A stretch of DNA of 64,000 nt from Strongylocentrotus droebachiensis (lineage: Eukaryota; Echinodermata; Echinoidea; Camarodonta; Strongylocentrotidae): NCBI GenBank assembly GCA_035222895.1, contig JAVYIG010000600.1, positions 310,001 through 374,000 on the forward strand. The letters run 5' to 3'. This document shows positions 1 through 11,600 of the stretch, one piece after another (position 1 is the first letter of the stretch; each line of letters starts with the position of its first letter). The translations under genes and the position numbers were made by a program. The notes under the pieces were generated by a model. That model was not told the DNA's origin, did not search any database, and worked only from the letters and a program-made list of their open reading frames with translations.

Positions 1-30
1 TACAAGTAGGACAGAGGGGCTTTAAGCTAT
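1..30 (+). repeat. Truncated 3' end of an interspersed repeat
   Basis: The first bases (TACAAGTAGGACAG followed by a GGCTTTAA-like stretch) match the ends of two longer repeats near 47640 and 48690. The window appears to start inside the 3' edge of a third copy. No coding content. Confidence 0.5.
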
Positions 31-443
31 GGTAAATACGTTCGATAGTCAAGTAATAGCATTCCTATACCCTCACCGGAGCTAACTTTGTTTATCAAGT
101 TTTCATTTTGTTAGTTCCCCTAAATATCAAAATTGTTCATCTTTTTTGTTGTATATCTATGTCACCTGACTTTTAGTAGTATCATCAAATCAAATTCACT
201 CAGACCTCACAGAGTGAACATTAATTTAGCCATTCTTTTGTTCTCTGCCCTAAAGTTTGGGCCTTGATAATCATTTTTGTTAATGCATTATTTACTCGGT
301 GTCTCGCATGCAGGCGCGGATCTACGGGGGGGGGGGTTTAGGGGGTTTAAACCCCCCCCCCCCCCCTTGGGCGCCCCCCCCCCCCCAAAAAAAAAAGGAA
401 AACAAAAAAGAAAAAAAGAAAGAAAAAAAGAAAGAAAAAAGAA

Positions 444-487
444 CGCACGCTGGAGAGAAACCCTTTCAAGTGCAAATATTGTGAGAA
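444..487 (+). pseudogene. C2H2 zinc-finger fragment (frameshifted)
   Basis: The sequence conceptually encodes a C2H2 inter-finger linker (HAGEKPF in one frame) followed, one base out of frame, by the first half of a finger (FKCKYCEK). The linker and the C-x2-C spacing are diagnostic of tandem zinc-finger proteins. It directly follows a purine-rich AAAG tract and is only about 15 residues long. It is a broken fragment inside the flanking transposon, not a gene. Confidence 0.5.
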
Positions 488-845
488 GGTAACTGGTAAC
501 TTAACCAAACACATGATAACTCTGGATATAACTGTGTATTAAACTGTTACTTGATTTAAAAAGACGTTATCATGCACTGCTTTTTATGGTCTCCACACCC
601 ACAACAAAAAGTGAGTCATTTGACACATTTAAGCATAATTTTCGTGAGTCAGGTGTAAATTGACTCATTAGTAACAACCAATGAGTCTCTATTGACTCAT
701 TTATATTTCACCAGTGTGTCAATCATGAGCTGAAGCATTTGCAAAATGCTTCGACTGACTCACATGGTCGTAAAAAATGAGTCAAGATCGACATAAGAGC
801 ATTTTAGAAGAAAAAAGTGAGTCAACTTGAAAGTGAGGCTGTATG

Positions 846-861
846 CATGCGCGCGCATGCT
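846..861. repeat. Alternating purine-pyrimidine palindrome
   Basis: GCATGCGCGCGCATGC is a perfect 16-bp self-complementary, alternating purine/pyrimidine run inside the larger element. Such a run can extrude as a cruciform or adopt Z-DNA in principle. No function is implied. Confidence 0.5.
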
Positions 862-1129
862 TTCGTGACGTCATCCAAAATGCGCATTCTCGAGCCATAT
901 TTGAATTCCCGATCGACGACGCAACGTCGCCATCTTATATCTTGGATTCAGAAGAGTTTTGACTGCAGCTAGTGAAAAATTGGTACGCATAATTATTCAT
1001 ATGGTTTTAAACGATGATTTTTATGACTGGATTCGTGGGCTGAATCTTCTGATTATTATACAAATGATGCATGCGTTCATTTTACGATATCCGCACTCGA
1101 GTTGATGAGGCTGTGTGTAACTTAACTAT

Positions 1130-1343
1130 CACTATGAACATGACTGACAATGAGAGCGGACAAAATATACAGTTCCTCAGGTAGACAAAGGAACATCCCT
1201 TCACTGCTATTATGTAAAAATGTGTAGAACAGGTGTCACATGCATATTCACCTTTTTACATAATAGCTGTGAAGGGATGTTCCTTTGTCTACCTGAGGAA
1301 CTGTATATTTTGTCTGCTCTCATTGTCAGTCATGTTCATAGTG
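1130..1343. repeat. Foldback (hairpin) repeat, arms about 85-95 bp
   Basis: The left arm starting CACTATGAACATGACTG is repeated inverted, ending near 1343. It includes the matching stretch GTTCCTCAGGTAGACAAAGG on both arms, with very few mismatches and a central loop near 1218-1250. It is nested inside the composite element and contains no ORF. Confidence 0.8.
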
Positions 1344-1684
1344 TATAGATTCTACTGTATCGCACGAAGCCGTGTCGAATGAAAACATGCATGATCTTGC
1401 ATCATTGTTTTATACAACGAAACTCCTAGATCCTTGTTATTTGATGTAAAATGAATTAATTCAAGATTGTTTCGTGACAGTATGGGTGACAAATAAATCT
1501 CAAGTTAAGGCTTAATTTAGTGCGTACAAAGTAGATTTTTCAGATTCGGGTAGCGGGACCACCGATTACATCGCTAAAATGTGATATTTTAGGATATATT
1601 TTCCATTGCAAATGTGGACAGTGACTCTGGCATGGTATGGTATGTGTGTGATAGGCCTAGGGAGTAGGGGGGTCTATGTCATGA

Positions 1685-1951
1685 TGCACCCACAACAAAA
1701 AGTGAGTCACCCTTACTCAAATTGATGAGTCACTGGTTTGTCCGTACAGCGAAACACTTGAAGGATCATGTGAGTCACTATGACTCGATACAAATGAGTC
1801 TTATTTATCTAAGACTCACTTCAAGTGAGTCCGAAGACTCATTTGTATCGAGTCATAGTGACTCACATGATCCTTCAAGTGTTTCGCTGTACGGACAAAC
1901 CAGTGACTCATCAATTTGAGTAAGGGTGACTCACTTTTTGTTGTGGGTGCA
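1685..1951. repeat. Near-perfect 267-bp palindrome packed with TGASTCA
   Basis: The two arms are almost exact reverse complements with a spacer of a few dozen bases near 1800-1840. Each arm carries exact TGAGTCA/TGACTCA heptamers plus further TGAGTC half matches. TGASTCA is the binding consensus of AP-1 (Fos/Jun) bZIP factors. Whether it is used here is unknown. Confidence 0.8.
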
Positions 1952-2114
1952 TTGTGTTAATAGATGCCAGGAAAACATCACTTACGGGGTTCAAATAAAC
2001 ACCCCAAAAAAAAATCGGCTCGCCGCTTCGCGGCTCGTGGATGATGCTCCGCATCGTCATTATTTTGGTCAAACCCCCCCCCCTTAGCAAAAAGCTAGAT
2101 CCGCCCCTGGCATG

Positions 2115-2815
2115 ACCCTACTTTTTTGTAAATAAGGCAACATGGGGAAGGAAAACAATCAAAACATCTCCCAGAAATCTAAAAACGCTTCTAAAAATAA
2201 CTGACAACTTTTGATTTCTTGACATTCTATTAGTAACAGATGATGTGTGTCTGCCTAATAAATCAAACATTGCCTCACACTTAGGAGGGGAAAGAACAAT
2301 GCACATTATTGTTTTCCTGAGAGGCATGTGGTCCACATGCAATTTACTGTTCCACGAATGTAAGGTTATTATATTTTGCCTTTAAAATGTAACTATTTTT
2401 GTCTGTAATTTTGTCAATTTTGTCAAGTAAACAGAACTCACTGTTTACGTCAAAATGAATATGGCTTTTAACTTCTGTTGTTTTGAAATCATAAAGTAAA
2501 ACATAGAATTTCACAATTGTAAGAATGTTATTCTTCGTTTTGTCTGGAGACGTTAACCGGGGTCATTGTGCCAGAAGATCCGTTATCGCAAAAATCCAGG
2601 GAATTTCGTCCGGCAGGTAAATTACCTAGAATCTTTTTTTGTCATTTGATTTGTCGTTTTACTTCAATTTCTGTTTTAGTATTTGTTGTCCTACCCATTT
2701 TGTTATTTTTGTGTGAGATTTTAATGCATAACTGGCAAATGTGTGTGAAAGAACTGATTTGGTTAGTTCTAATTGCAGCAAAAGCGTAAAGGTGATGGGA
2801 CAATACCATTGGCCT
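2115..2815. other. Unique-looking AT-rich DNA, nothing recognised
   Basis: Only short open frames occur here. None has a recognisable motif or convincing splice context, and I see no repeat that matches elsewhere in the window. Confidence 0.4.
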
Positions 2816-2819
2816 ATAC

Positions 2820-3267
2820 AGTCCGTCCCAGAAAAAAAACGAAACCGAGAATTAGCGATGTTTTATCATAACTTAATCACAATTATGATTGATAAATGAC
2901 ATATATTTGTAAAGCGTAGCTCCTCCTTTTTCATTTGGTGCAATTAGCCTATTTCACGCATGAGTGATAACAATTAATTCGAAGAAAGGGTACCAAAAAG
3001 TCATGTTGCGGACGGTATCTGAATTTCAAAGAGAAAATCACATTTCTAGGGCCATGCATTATGGTTTTATCATAACTTAATCACAATTATGATTGATAAA
3101 TGACATATATTTGTAAAGTGTAGTTCCTCCTTTTTCATTTGATGCAACTAGCCTATTTCACGCATTAGTGATAACAATTAATTTGAAGAAAGGGTATCAA
3201 AAAGTCATGTTGCGGACGGTATCTGAATTTCAAAGAGAAAATCACATTTCTAGGGCCATGCATTATG
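2820..3267 (+). repeat. Transposon end plus 204-bp direct duplication
   Basis: A terminus reading CAGTCCGTCCCAGAAAAAA is followed by a block at 2860-3063 that is repeated almost exactly at 3064-3267 (period 204). The same sequence family forms the arms of the foldback at 20036-20769. That larger copy has the inverted terminus at its right end, so this is probably a rearranged member of one MITE family. Confidence 0.7.
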
Positions 3268-3405
3268 GTTCAAGGCATGGCCACACAGATGATTTTTTTT
3301 TTCTGTTGGGGATCGAGGCAAAATGCAATGAATTATTGATAATGTATTGAATTTTCTTTGTGTTTTTTGGTATGTGTGGGGCGGCCCCGTACCCTAGCCC
3401 CCGCT

Positions 3406-3600
3406 GCGTAAAGTCATGATTCAGTGGCTAAGCAATAACCTCGTTACTGTGAGGCCCCAGGATCAAAACCGTGTCGATGTGTTATATTAGTCCCCCTTTG
3501 TAAGGCATTAATCCTCATTACTGTCAGTTATGACTTAAGGACGTAGGTCCCCTAATTGATTAGCATAGTAGCACACATATGCTTTAGCAGTCACGCAAAG
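3406..3600 (+). mobile_element. tRNA-derived SINE (degenerate copy)
   Basis: The copy shares CCCAGG(A/T)TCAAAACC (B-box-like) and GTAAGGCATTAATCCTCATT with the element at 42596-42775. There the upstream A box is intact. Here the head is mutated (ATTCAGTGGCTAAGCAATAACC). Spacing and order are the same, so both are members of one SINE family. Confidence 0.65.
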
Positions 3601-3881
3601 CAAACACTCGCAAATTATTATTCAATAGAATCTTAGAATGGATACTATTATCTAGATCTATTAAGAATAAATCATTGTCAAAATCATTCCATAAATTGGG
3701 GTAAAAATAATTATTCCACCTTTATGACCAACAGTGTATTTGCAATCAATTTAACAACAACAACAAATTGTACGGCTTTCGATTTAAATATAGCTCTTTA
3801 AATCTATAAACATTGCTATTATTTTACATTATGACATGATTGTGAAAATAAAATAAAAAATTGTTTTTTTTCTTGTAGATT

Positions 3882-4144
3882 GGGGTTATTGTGGCTTTTC
3901 CCCAGTCAGCCGGGAAGGTTTCTTCCCGCTATATTTTGTTGTACAACTTGTGGAGTATGGTGATACCTGTTGACCCAGCAGCTTTGAGTTCCTCTCCTGT
4001 GATGCTGTCAAATCCAGGTGCTCTCTCTTCTGCGAGTTTCCGGACAGCGAATTCTACTTCATCTCGCAGAATGTCTGGAACTGGCCATCTGAGGTATGTT
4101 AGTAGCTTCTCCATTTGTTTGCTTCTGAATGGGTAATGCACCAT
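3882..4144 (-). pseudogene. Reverse-transcriptase fragment of a non-LTR retrotransposon
   Basis: The minus-strand translation contains EEL-like helices and the pattern VRKLAEERAPGFDSITGEEL, then LHKLYNKI, a stop codon, and FPADWGKATITPI. This order (K-APG-D-I, then a spacer, then P-W-A-I-P-I) is the N-terminal part of the reverse-transcriptase domain in LINE elements. At least one in-frame stop and the missing catalytic part show it is a dead fragment. The clade is not assigned. Confidence 0.7.
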
Positions 4145-4679
4145 TATTCTATTTTTTCCTGACTGTGAATCCCGAACTTAAACATTCCATTTTAAAACTT
4201 CCTGTTCTATCTTCTCATTCTTCTTCTGACTCCCATTCTTTACCTTCTCTTCTTATATTTTTTCTTTTTTCTTACATCCGTCGTCCATATCATTTCGCTG
4301 TTTTTGTCTGTATACTTTGTTACACTTGATACTTGCATTTATCCCCCTTTTTTAATAATTAGTTTACTTCTACCTGATTATGAATGACACTGCATCAAAA
4401 GGATTTTGAGGAACTTAAACTCTACAAGCTATGCTTTTTATTAAGTCCCTTAGTATAAATGCAATGCAAACTTATGCTGTGTATATGTCTTTGTTCATGA
4501 ATATCATTTTTGTTAATATGCTATGTTTTGTTAATGTATCGTTTTTCATGTGAAATAAAATGAAACTAAACTGCAATTTAATAAGAAGTACATCCGTACT
4601 ATAACTTGATATTGGACTGATTTTTCGAAATTGGCCCGTCGATATCGCGCAGTTATTTATCTGACAGGGTTAACCTATC

Positions 4680-5362
4680 ACATGAATCGACATATAAAGA
4701 TATGAATATATAAATACATAAATGACTATTCAAATGGCTAAAGAAATAAGTTTAAATATGAATATAAATATAAAAAGGCCTATGAATATAAATACATAGA
4801 TATAAATGTGAATATTTAAAAATATATATAAATATAAGCATAAATATAAATTTAGATATAAATACAAATATAAATATAAAGATGAAGATAAAGATAAAGA
4901 TTAATATAGATATAAAACCAAATATATCCATAGTTATAACCCCAAATGGTACATTAATCGGACATCATAAAAACTGGTAAACTACCCTAACCCTAACCCT
5001 AAATTCAAAACAATATTACTAATTAAACTAATAACTAAAGATTAAACCTATTGTTTTTGGGAGGCCTTTAAGTTTCCTCTGTCTGCAAATGTACGTAGAG
5101 GACACTACTTTTTTTTTTCAATCGTTAACAGGACACGAAAAATGTCCTGCTAATGACCATGTCTACTTAATGACTCATTTTTCACTATATATGTCCTTCT
5201 AATGACGCTGTTATGTGTATATAAATATGAATATAAACATAAATATAAAAATAGATATAGACATGGAAAATCAATATAAGCATTAAAATCAATGTAAATA
5301 TAAATACAAACATAAATACAAATATAAAAGTAACTACAAGTACGAATATAAATGAATAACAA
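4680..5362. repeat. ATAAATATAAA-type low-complexity region
   Basis: Two stretches (about 4690-4930 and 5210-5360) are built from imperfect six-base units such as AAATAT and AAATAC. The open frames read across them are low-complexity artefacts. Confidence 0.7.
4985..5002. repeat. Short (CCCTAA)3 telomere-like repeat
   Basis: Three exact tandem CCCTAA units, the complement of the animal telomere repeat TTAGGG, sit between two AT-rich microsatellite stretches. They are too short to indicate a real telomere. Confidence 0.8.
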
Positions 5363-5399
5363 ACGGGACCTTTAAACATGAAACACAACAAAACGATCA

Positions 5400-8107
5400 C
5401 ATTCTCATATTCAACTTCCTCGACTTGACGTCACAGAGCAAACCTGTTTTCCTGTCTCACGCAGGGACCCCCGGGGAATCCCCTGAAAATGACATTTTCA
5501 TTGATTTTCCTCGAAAAGAATCCGCTGTGATAATTCCACTTTATAGCACATTACTCCAACGGATCATCGACAGGTGGCTCATCAATGCATGTAGCCTTGA
5601 TTTCATGCTTGTATGTATACGATCAGACTGACCTTTGACCTTTTGAAGTTCATGGCTGTTTAGGAGTGGTGTTATTGCCCTCACATTCACACTTGCCAAC
5701 TCTTCAAGTAAGATACCAGTGGGTGCTTTTGCACGAGGTAGGCGGTGGGCATCGCCAACCCTTTTGATTTGGAATGGAATAACCGAATTAGCTTTTAAAT
5801 TCACCAAAATTATTCCAATAAGCGAAAGAGAAGTGTGTTCGGTTCAATCTGTTTAACCGCTGGAGATAGAGGTTCCTGTATCTACAAGAAATTTAGTCCT
5901 AATAATATTGGTATTAAATACAAGCTTTAAAACAGTTTTACAAAATAAAACTCCAACAGTAATGTCTGCTCGGGAAGTTTCTGCCCCCTATCTATACATT
6001 TCTTTCTCGATGTGCACTCCATGAATATCAGATATCATGATTGCATTACCCGTTTGCATGTTTTAGACATACATACGTATGGAGGTAAGTTATGGGTATA
6101 CCCCAGATGTACAGTATTATTACATGCATACTGACAAAAATATAGATATACTCATGGATAAAGACAAATGAAGATAAATGTGCATTTGCATTTTTTTTCC
6201 CTTGTTATCGTATGTAATCCAAATATATCATTGCACAATTGTTCATATTTGTATGTTTTTAATACCATGACCAAGATGAAAAACAACTATAATTCTGAAC
6301 TTTTGTATCCAGCATAGATATTGAACAAATAAATAAAAAAGAATGTTTATCTGTGCTAATTGACCTTCAGGGGCCTCGAACTAATACCATCATTCATTCA
6401 TGACACTGTTTAATCTTTCATTTGAAAGAACAAGAACAAGGTATCTACCAAACGAAAACAATGGTGATCATATGATGAACGTAAAACAAGCCTTTAATAC
6501 GTGGTATAGCCTTCAGAACTATAGATAAGATTGGCTAAAATATGCAGGTACCTTGTATCGTATTGAGCCTTCTTCAATTTGTATTAATGATAGTTAAACT
6601 AAAACATGCTGGTTGGTTTATCTGCCCGTATTAACCATCACTTACACTACAATACGAAACAGCGCTCACTAATGATTCGGAATATCTATTTAATAAGTGA
6701 TTAGCTGACATTTTCTATAGCAAGTCGCCTTATACCTATTGTCAGTCTGGAGAGCCACTTGTATTATAAAATTATAAAAAGAATAAAAATCCACAAAGCA
6801 TGGTTGACATCTTCAGTTTATCGCGATAAGTCGTGTGGAAATTGTGAGAAAATTTGGTGTAATGTCGTAATATTTGGAATTGGTATATTTTGGGCTGTCC
6901 GTTGGCGTAATGCGATACATCAATGGAGGAACTAAAGGTGAGTAGATTTCATCAAACTATTGTATTGATTTGATTAAAGAAATATATGCTCTTGTCATTG
7001 ACACCTCCTGTAAAATAAGAAAAAAAAAACACTTATTATCATAGTTGTTATCAATATCATTATTATTATTGCATTCACCATCATCTATATCATCATCTTA
7101 ACGTTGTATATTATATTGTGTTATATTACAAGTATAATGCCAACTTTCATGTCAATCTTTAACGTCATAAGCGACAGAGTATTACTATATTAGAAATATA
7201 TTTATAAGTGTATAAATATATGTATGTATGTATATGCATATTAGCGCTTAGAGACTTCGGTAGAAAGCGCTTTATAAGCACCGTTTTATTATTATTATTA
7301 TTGCTATTATATTAACAAAGGAATAATATTTTGTAGGCAATTATCCATTTATATACACACACACATCTTTAAATGCTACGATGTCAACGCAATATGTTGG
7401 ACGAGATCTGTGCAATTCTAAACTTTTTCAAGATCATTCCTTATGGGCTTATTGATTATATCATCCAGATAAATCTAAGATATCTAGCTATATTCTACGC
7501 AACGTCCACCCTACCAGGCCGTTACTTTGTGTACAATTATCTATATCCTACTCTGTTTTTTTATTTTGTTCCTCAGCCAAACTAAACTTCATACTTTACT
7601 ACACTTTAGGAATATTGAAATTCTATTCTATAGAGAACTCACCGAGATATCGTGACGTTTCATAGCACCTCCGATGAGGAATATCTTGTTTAAAGTATTA
7701 ACAAAACATTTACATCCTTCAATATTCCTTATTAAGTTATGAGCTGTAATTAAAATGTACATTGTTTTATATTTCACAGGGTTCAAGGATTAAGAGATTG
7801 GCTGACTCTTTGATTGGGAATTTGACAGCATACGTAGTTTCGCAACCACATTGGTAATAAACGTGATATAATCATCACAACTGGCAACATGACGGGAATG
7901 CTATCTGAAGAATTGCAATAAACTGAGAGATGTGAACTTTATCTAGTGAGAACCCTTAAACTGCCAGGAGGTTAAGGGCGATGTTTGAACTTAATTCTTC
8001 AATATCCTCAAATAGAATATGTTTTTAGTATGAAATTCAAAGATAATACAACATAGGACCTTCCTATTGATGAACTCATCTTAAAAGGACTAGTTCCTGA
8101 TCTCACG
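5400..8107. other. Upstream region of the K2P gene; no other gene seen
   Basis: This is AT-rich DNA with small TAT/ATT microsatellites (7050-7090, 7280-7310) and no ORF of recognisable type. The promoter and any 5' untranslated exon of the downstream potassium-channel gene should lie here, but I cannot identify a specific core promoter or donor site. Confidence 0.4.
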
Positions 8108-8699
8108 ATGTCCGTTTTTGGTACTATGCAACTGAACAAGAGGACTAAAAGATACAAGTCAGATCCTGGACCGGCCGACATATCCAAATTCATCACTCTA
8201 CATCCCCGTTTGCTTGCACCACTTTCAAAGAAGTTTGGGGAAATCCAAACCGCACAAGACATGTTGGAACCTGATGTACTTGAGGTCAAAGGCCTACCAA
8301 ATGTTACTCTATCATGTTCGTCAAGAGAACTCCCTAAAATGTCCAGACGTAGGAGAAAGCTTAAGCTCGGTAAAAAGCTTCTGCAACTGCTGTCGTCTCC
8401 TTTTGGGCTTTTCTTGCTTCTCCTTGTGTACATGGCCCTTGGTGCGCTTATGTTCATGTACGTTGAAACGGCTTCCGCTCACGCCATGCACATGAAACTG
8501 GATGAGACAAGAAAGGAGTTCGCCCAAATTCTGGTCCTAAACGAGAGCTGTCACCAAGACGTAGAGTGTGTCTCCACGTGGCTCATGGGGTGGGAGGAGC
8601 AATTATGGAAATTTCCGATCGGAATTCTCGATGAATCAATTAAGTTATGGTCCTTCGAAAATGCCTTTCATTTGTGTTTCTCTATCGTCACTACAATAG
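8108..8699 (+). CDS. K2P exon 1 (N-terminus, M1, cap, pore helix 1)
   Basis: Codes for residues 1-197 plus one base. It ends ATAG before GTATGG, a good donor, cutting inside the first filter Gly codon. The long N-terminal segment (about 95 residues) before M1 has no recognised domain but ends in a basic RRRRKLK run. Confidence 0.9.
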
Positions 8700-11600
8700 G
8701 TATGGGATATTTTTTTTTGGTATTGGTGGATTATAAGGGCGGCATTGGGGGGACCACATCAGCACCCTACCCTCCTCCTCCTCTAAACCCTAATCTGGCA
8801 TTCCTTACGCATACACACACACACACATATAATTAATATAAATGTATACACAACATTTATGTTATTGCCCCCCCCCCCTCCCTTTCGCAGTCAATTAACC
8901 CTGGATCCGCCACTATTCACTATATTGCAAAATTCATTGGCGCTTATTGAAAGTGCCATCTAGAACAAGAGTAAAATTATCATTTTCAGAAGATGAGTTG
9001 ATGAGTTGTTAAAACTTTTCAAAGTCAACTTCCACAAGGCCTAAGAAGACATTTTCTTCATCTTCCCCTTCCCGATAAGGATAATGGATCCAGGTAAGAA
9101 CGAATAATGTTGGAGCCAACTGCACCTTAAAGCAATACAATATCAGCACCACTTGGGTGTAAATTTGAACGGTTTGTGCTTCTATTCTCTAAAATCGAAA
9201 TTTTTAAAAAGATAAACGAAAATATTCAAAAATAATAGTAATAGCAAAATAGCAATACTAATATTAAATATAAAAAACGAATTAAAAAACAAAAATGAAT
9301 CAATAGATAAGATACAGTTGCAAATTCAAAACCTTTTGATGTTCAAATTTCCATTTTGTTTCAGATAAGATGCTATCGTTTGGGGTGCAAATTTGGCCCT
9401 TTACTTTATCAGCTTTATGGACATATAACCACCATGACTAATAATGGGTATTCCTATTCCAAACACCAAATACCCTCATACAGATAAACATATACTGTGC
9501 CCTTCGAGGGAAGGATATAACTCGTTTCCTAATCTGTTTAGGGCCCGTCCATCTAAATAAGTCTGGTCACTACACTTCTGACGACGGATAGTCAACCTGT
9601 TCGAAACGTCGAGCCACTCCGCTATAGTTCTCCTTAGAACTATAAGCTAAGAAAGATAACCAACAGTCCTTTCAGGACTACAAACCCTCAAGAAAGATTA
9701 CCGAGAGTTCTTTTCAGGACTCCTCAATCCTCCCTCTCTCTCACTTTGTGTACCTGCAAGCCTACTGTATACACAACAATATTATGATCAGGGAACTTAT
9801 TCTGTGAATACAAAAAGTTGAACCTGCTGAAAAGATTATAACCCCGGTTTTAGTCGAGTTAAAATGATCTAGGTGCTGAATCATGCATTCAGGGAATTTC
9901 CTCTAACCGTCTACTCATTTACTTCACTTGAGTCGATAGTTTTAAAATAGTCTGCCAAAGGTCATTATGTACTGCATGACATAATTACCCGCCCTTGACA
10001 TGCATATCGATGGCACGACACACGTTTCATATAGCCAAAATAAGTGTCGTATAGGCCAAGATGGGATATACATTTAAGAGAGACTAAAGTTGCTGGCATA
10101 AACATAAAGCTCTTATGTGAGCACCGTGAAACTAATCTGTGAAATTAATATCGACATAAAGCTTCTTTCAAGGCATATTCGTAATCATTTAATACGGTTA
10201 TAAAATAAGAGTTAGCATGCAAATATCATTCAAGGTAAATTGAACTATTTTGTATCATAAACTTAAAGGAGAAGTCCGTGACAAGAAAACCGCGATAACC
10301 TGTAATTTTGGGCAACTATTTTGTGAACAGACCTCTAGTAGGGTTTGATCCCTTACCATGCCTGGGGGGGGGGGGGGGGGGTGTTTCACAAAGATCCTAA
10401 GTCGAACTTATCTCTCAGTTGGACTTAACAATTATGGAAAGCCATTAGCATCTATGAAAATGTTTTGTATAAGTTATTTTAAAAGGCATAAAATGTTTAT
10501 TCAAATCATTCATATTTTCTATTATCATGTGATATTTCATGTTCTTGATGTAGAATTTATCAAAAGTCTAAAATACTTGGATTTTTGCTTTTGAATATAT
10601 TTTATCTTAAGGCTACAAATGGCTCTCCATAATTTTTAAGTCCAACGTAGAGTTAAGTTCTACTTAGAATCTTTGTGAAACACCCCCCTGTCCATCTTTC
10701 GTCAATTATTGACGAATTTTAACAGTTTTATAACACAGTCACGTTGTAAGACCGACATCAGACCGAGTGCACACATGTCAATAAGGCCGAACAAATTATT
10801 GAAATAAGGGAGTTTACAGAAAGCACATGGTACATATGACCCCAAATATCTACATATCTTTTACACATGGAGAAGTTCCACTTTGAGCATATTAGAATAA
10901 TAACTGCCAAAGTCCTAGATGTGCTTCATGAATACCTTTTGTTTGCCCTCTTGAAAAGAATACTTCCACCTGCGTATCATAGAATCTACCGTTGGGGCAT
11001 AAATGCATAATGTTACATAACTTTCATGAGCGCATATCCAGTATTCATCTATGTGGGTTTTACCTTTATGGTACAAATGACCTTTATCTGCCCATGCGCA
11101 GATTGTATCTGTAAACTCCCTTATATCGCTAATGGCTAAATTTTGTCTTTTTTTCGGTCATTTTGGGATTAGTTTGGGGTATGAATAGTGTATTACGTGT
11201 GGGGTTTCTTGTTGTTGCAATGGCCGCCAAGTAGATTCATAAAACGCATACAGTATCTGCTTCAATGGCTTGACGTAACAGAGAAGTAGGCTAAAATGAT
11301 ATTACTTTGACAAAAATATCATCTTTATCGTGATTTGAATAATGGTTAGCCATTTCGTAGACTTCGTAGTACACCGAAAATATCATCTTTAAGTATCATT
11401 TCGGTGTTTTTTCGTTTATTCACAGGTTATGGTAATATCACACCAATCACCAAGCTTGGGCACATTCTTGTTATCGTATATGCAACCTTTGGAATACCAA
11501 TCATGCTCCTTTTCGTTTCTGACATCGGTAAGTTTGATTTGGTAATTTGGATATATTACCATGTACATTATGGTAATAATAATGAAAATAATGATAATAA

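Larger units (their letters stand above)
593..1951. mobile_element. Element with CACCCACAACAAAAAGTG termini, rich in TGASTCA
   Basis: The 23-base end starting CACCCACAACAAAAAG appears near 595 and 1687 on the plus strand and inverted near 1950. The intervals 612-824 and 1703-1933 hold seven and six exact TGA(C/G)TCA heptamers. About one per 8 kb is expected by chance (two of 16,384 heptamers). The right part (1685-1951) is a near-perfect palindrome. No ORF. The outer and inner copies may be a full element and a nested foldback derivative. Confidence 0.55.
311..2109. mobile_element. Composite DNA transposon with CAGG(C/G)GCGGATCTA termini
   Basis: The left end reads CAGGCGCGGATCTA and the right end, on the opposite strand, reads CAGGGGCGGATCTA. 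Both are followed inward by long G or C tracts. GCATG flanks both sides (306-310 and 2110-2114), consistent with a 5-bp target duplication or the remains of a longer one. No transposase ORF is visible, so the element is non-autonomous. It carries a zinc-finger-like fragment, a TGASTCA-rich element and two hairpins as cargo or later insertions. The superfamily is not certain; hAT is possible. Confidence 0.6.
8700..11425 (+). other. K2P intron 1 with two MITEs
   Basis: GT-AG intron of 2.7 kb. It holds an AC microsatellite near 8810 and inverted-repeat elements at 10363-10689 and 10800-11126. No additional coding exon is required by phase. Confidence 0.8.

Noticed and set aside
277..492. Open frames with Pro- and Lys-rich translation
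   Set aside because: They run across poly-C, poly-G and AAAG tracts. Only the last 15 residues resemble anything (zinc-finger linker), which is reported separately.
5541..5807. 88-codon minus-strand ORF upstream of the K2P gene
   Set aside because: No recognisable domain, no splice context and no second exon that extends it.
9578..9607. CTGACGA followed 18 bases later by GAAAC, like a hammerhead ribozyme core
   Set aside because: The intervening bases do not form a convincing stem II and no stem III or cleavage site could be paired. The phrase is more likely an old retrotransposon UTR motif.
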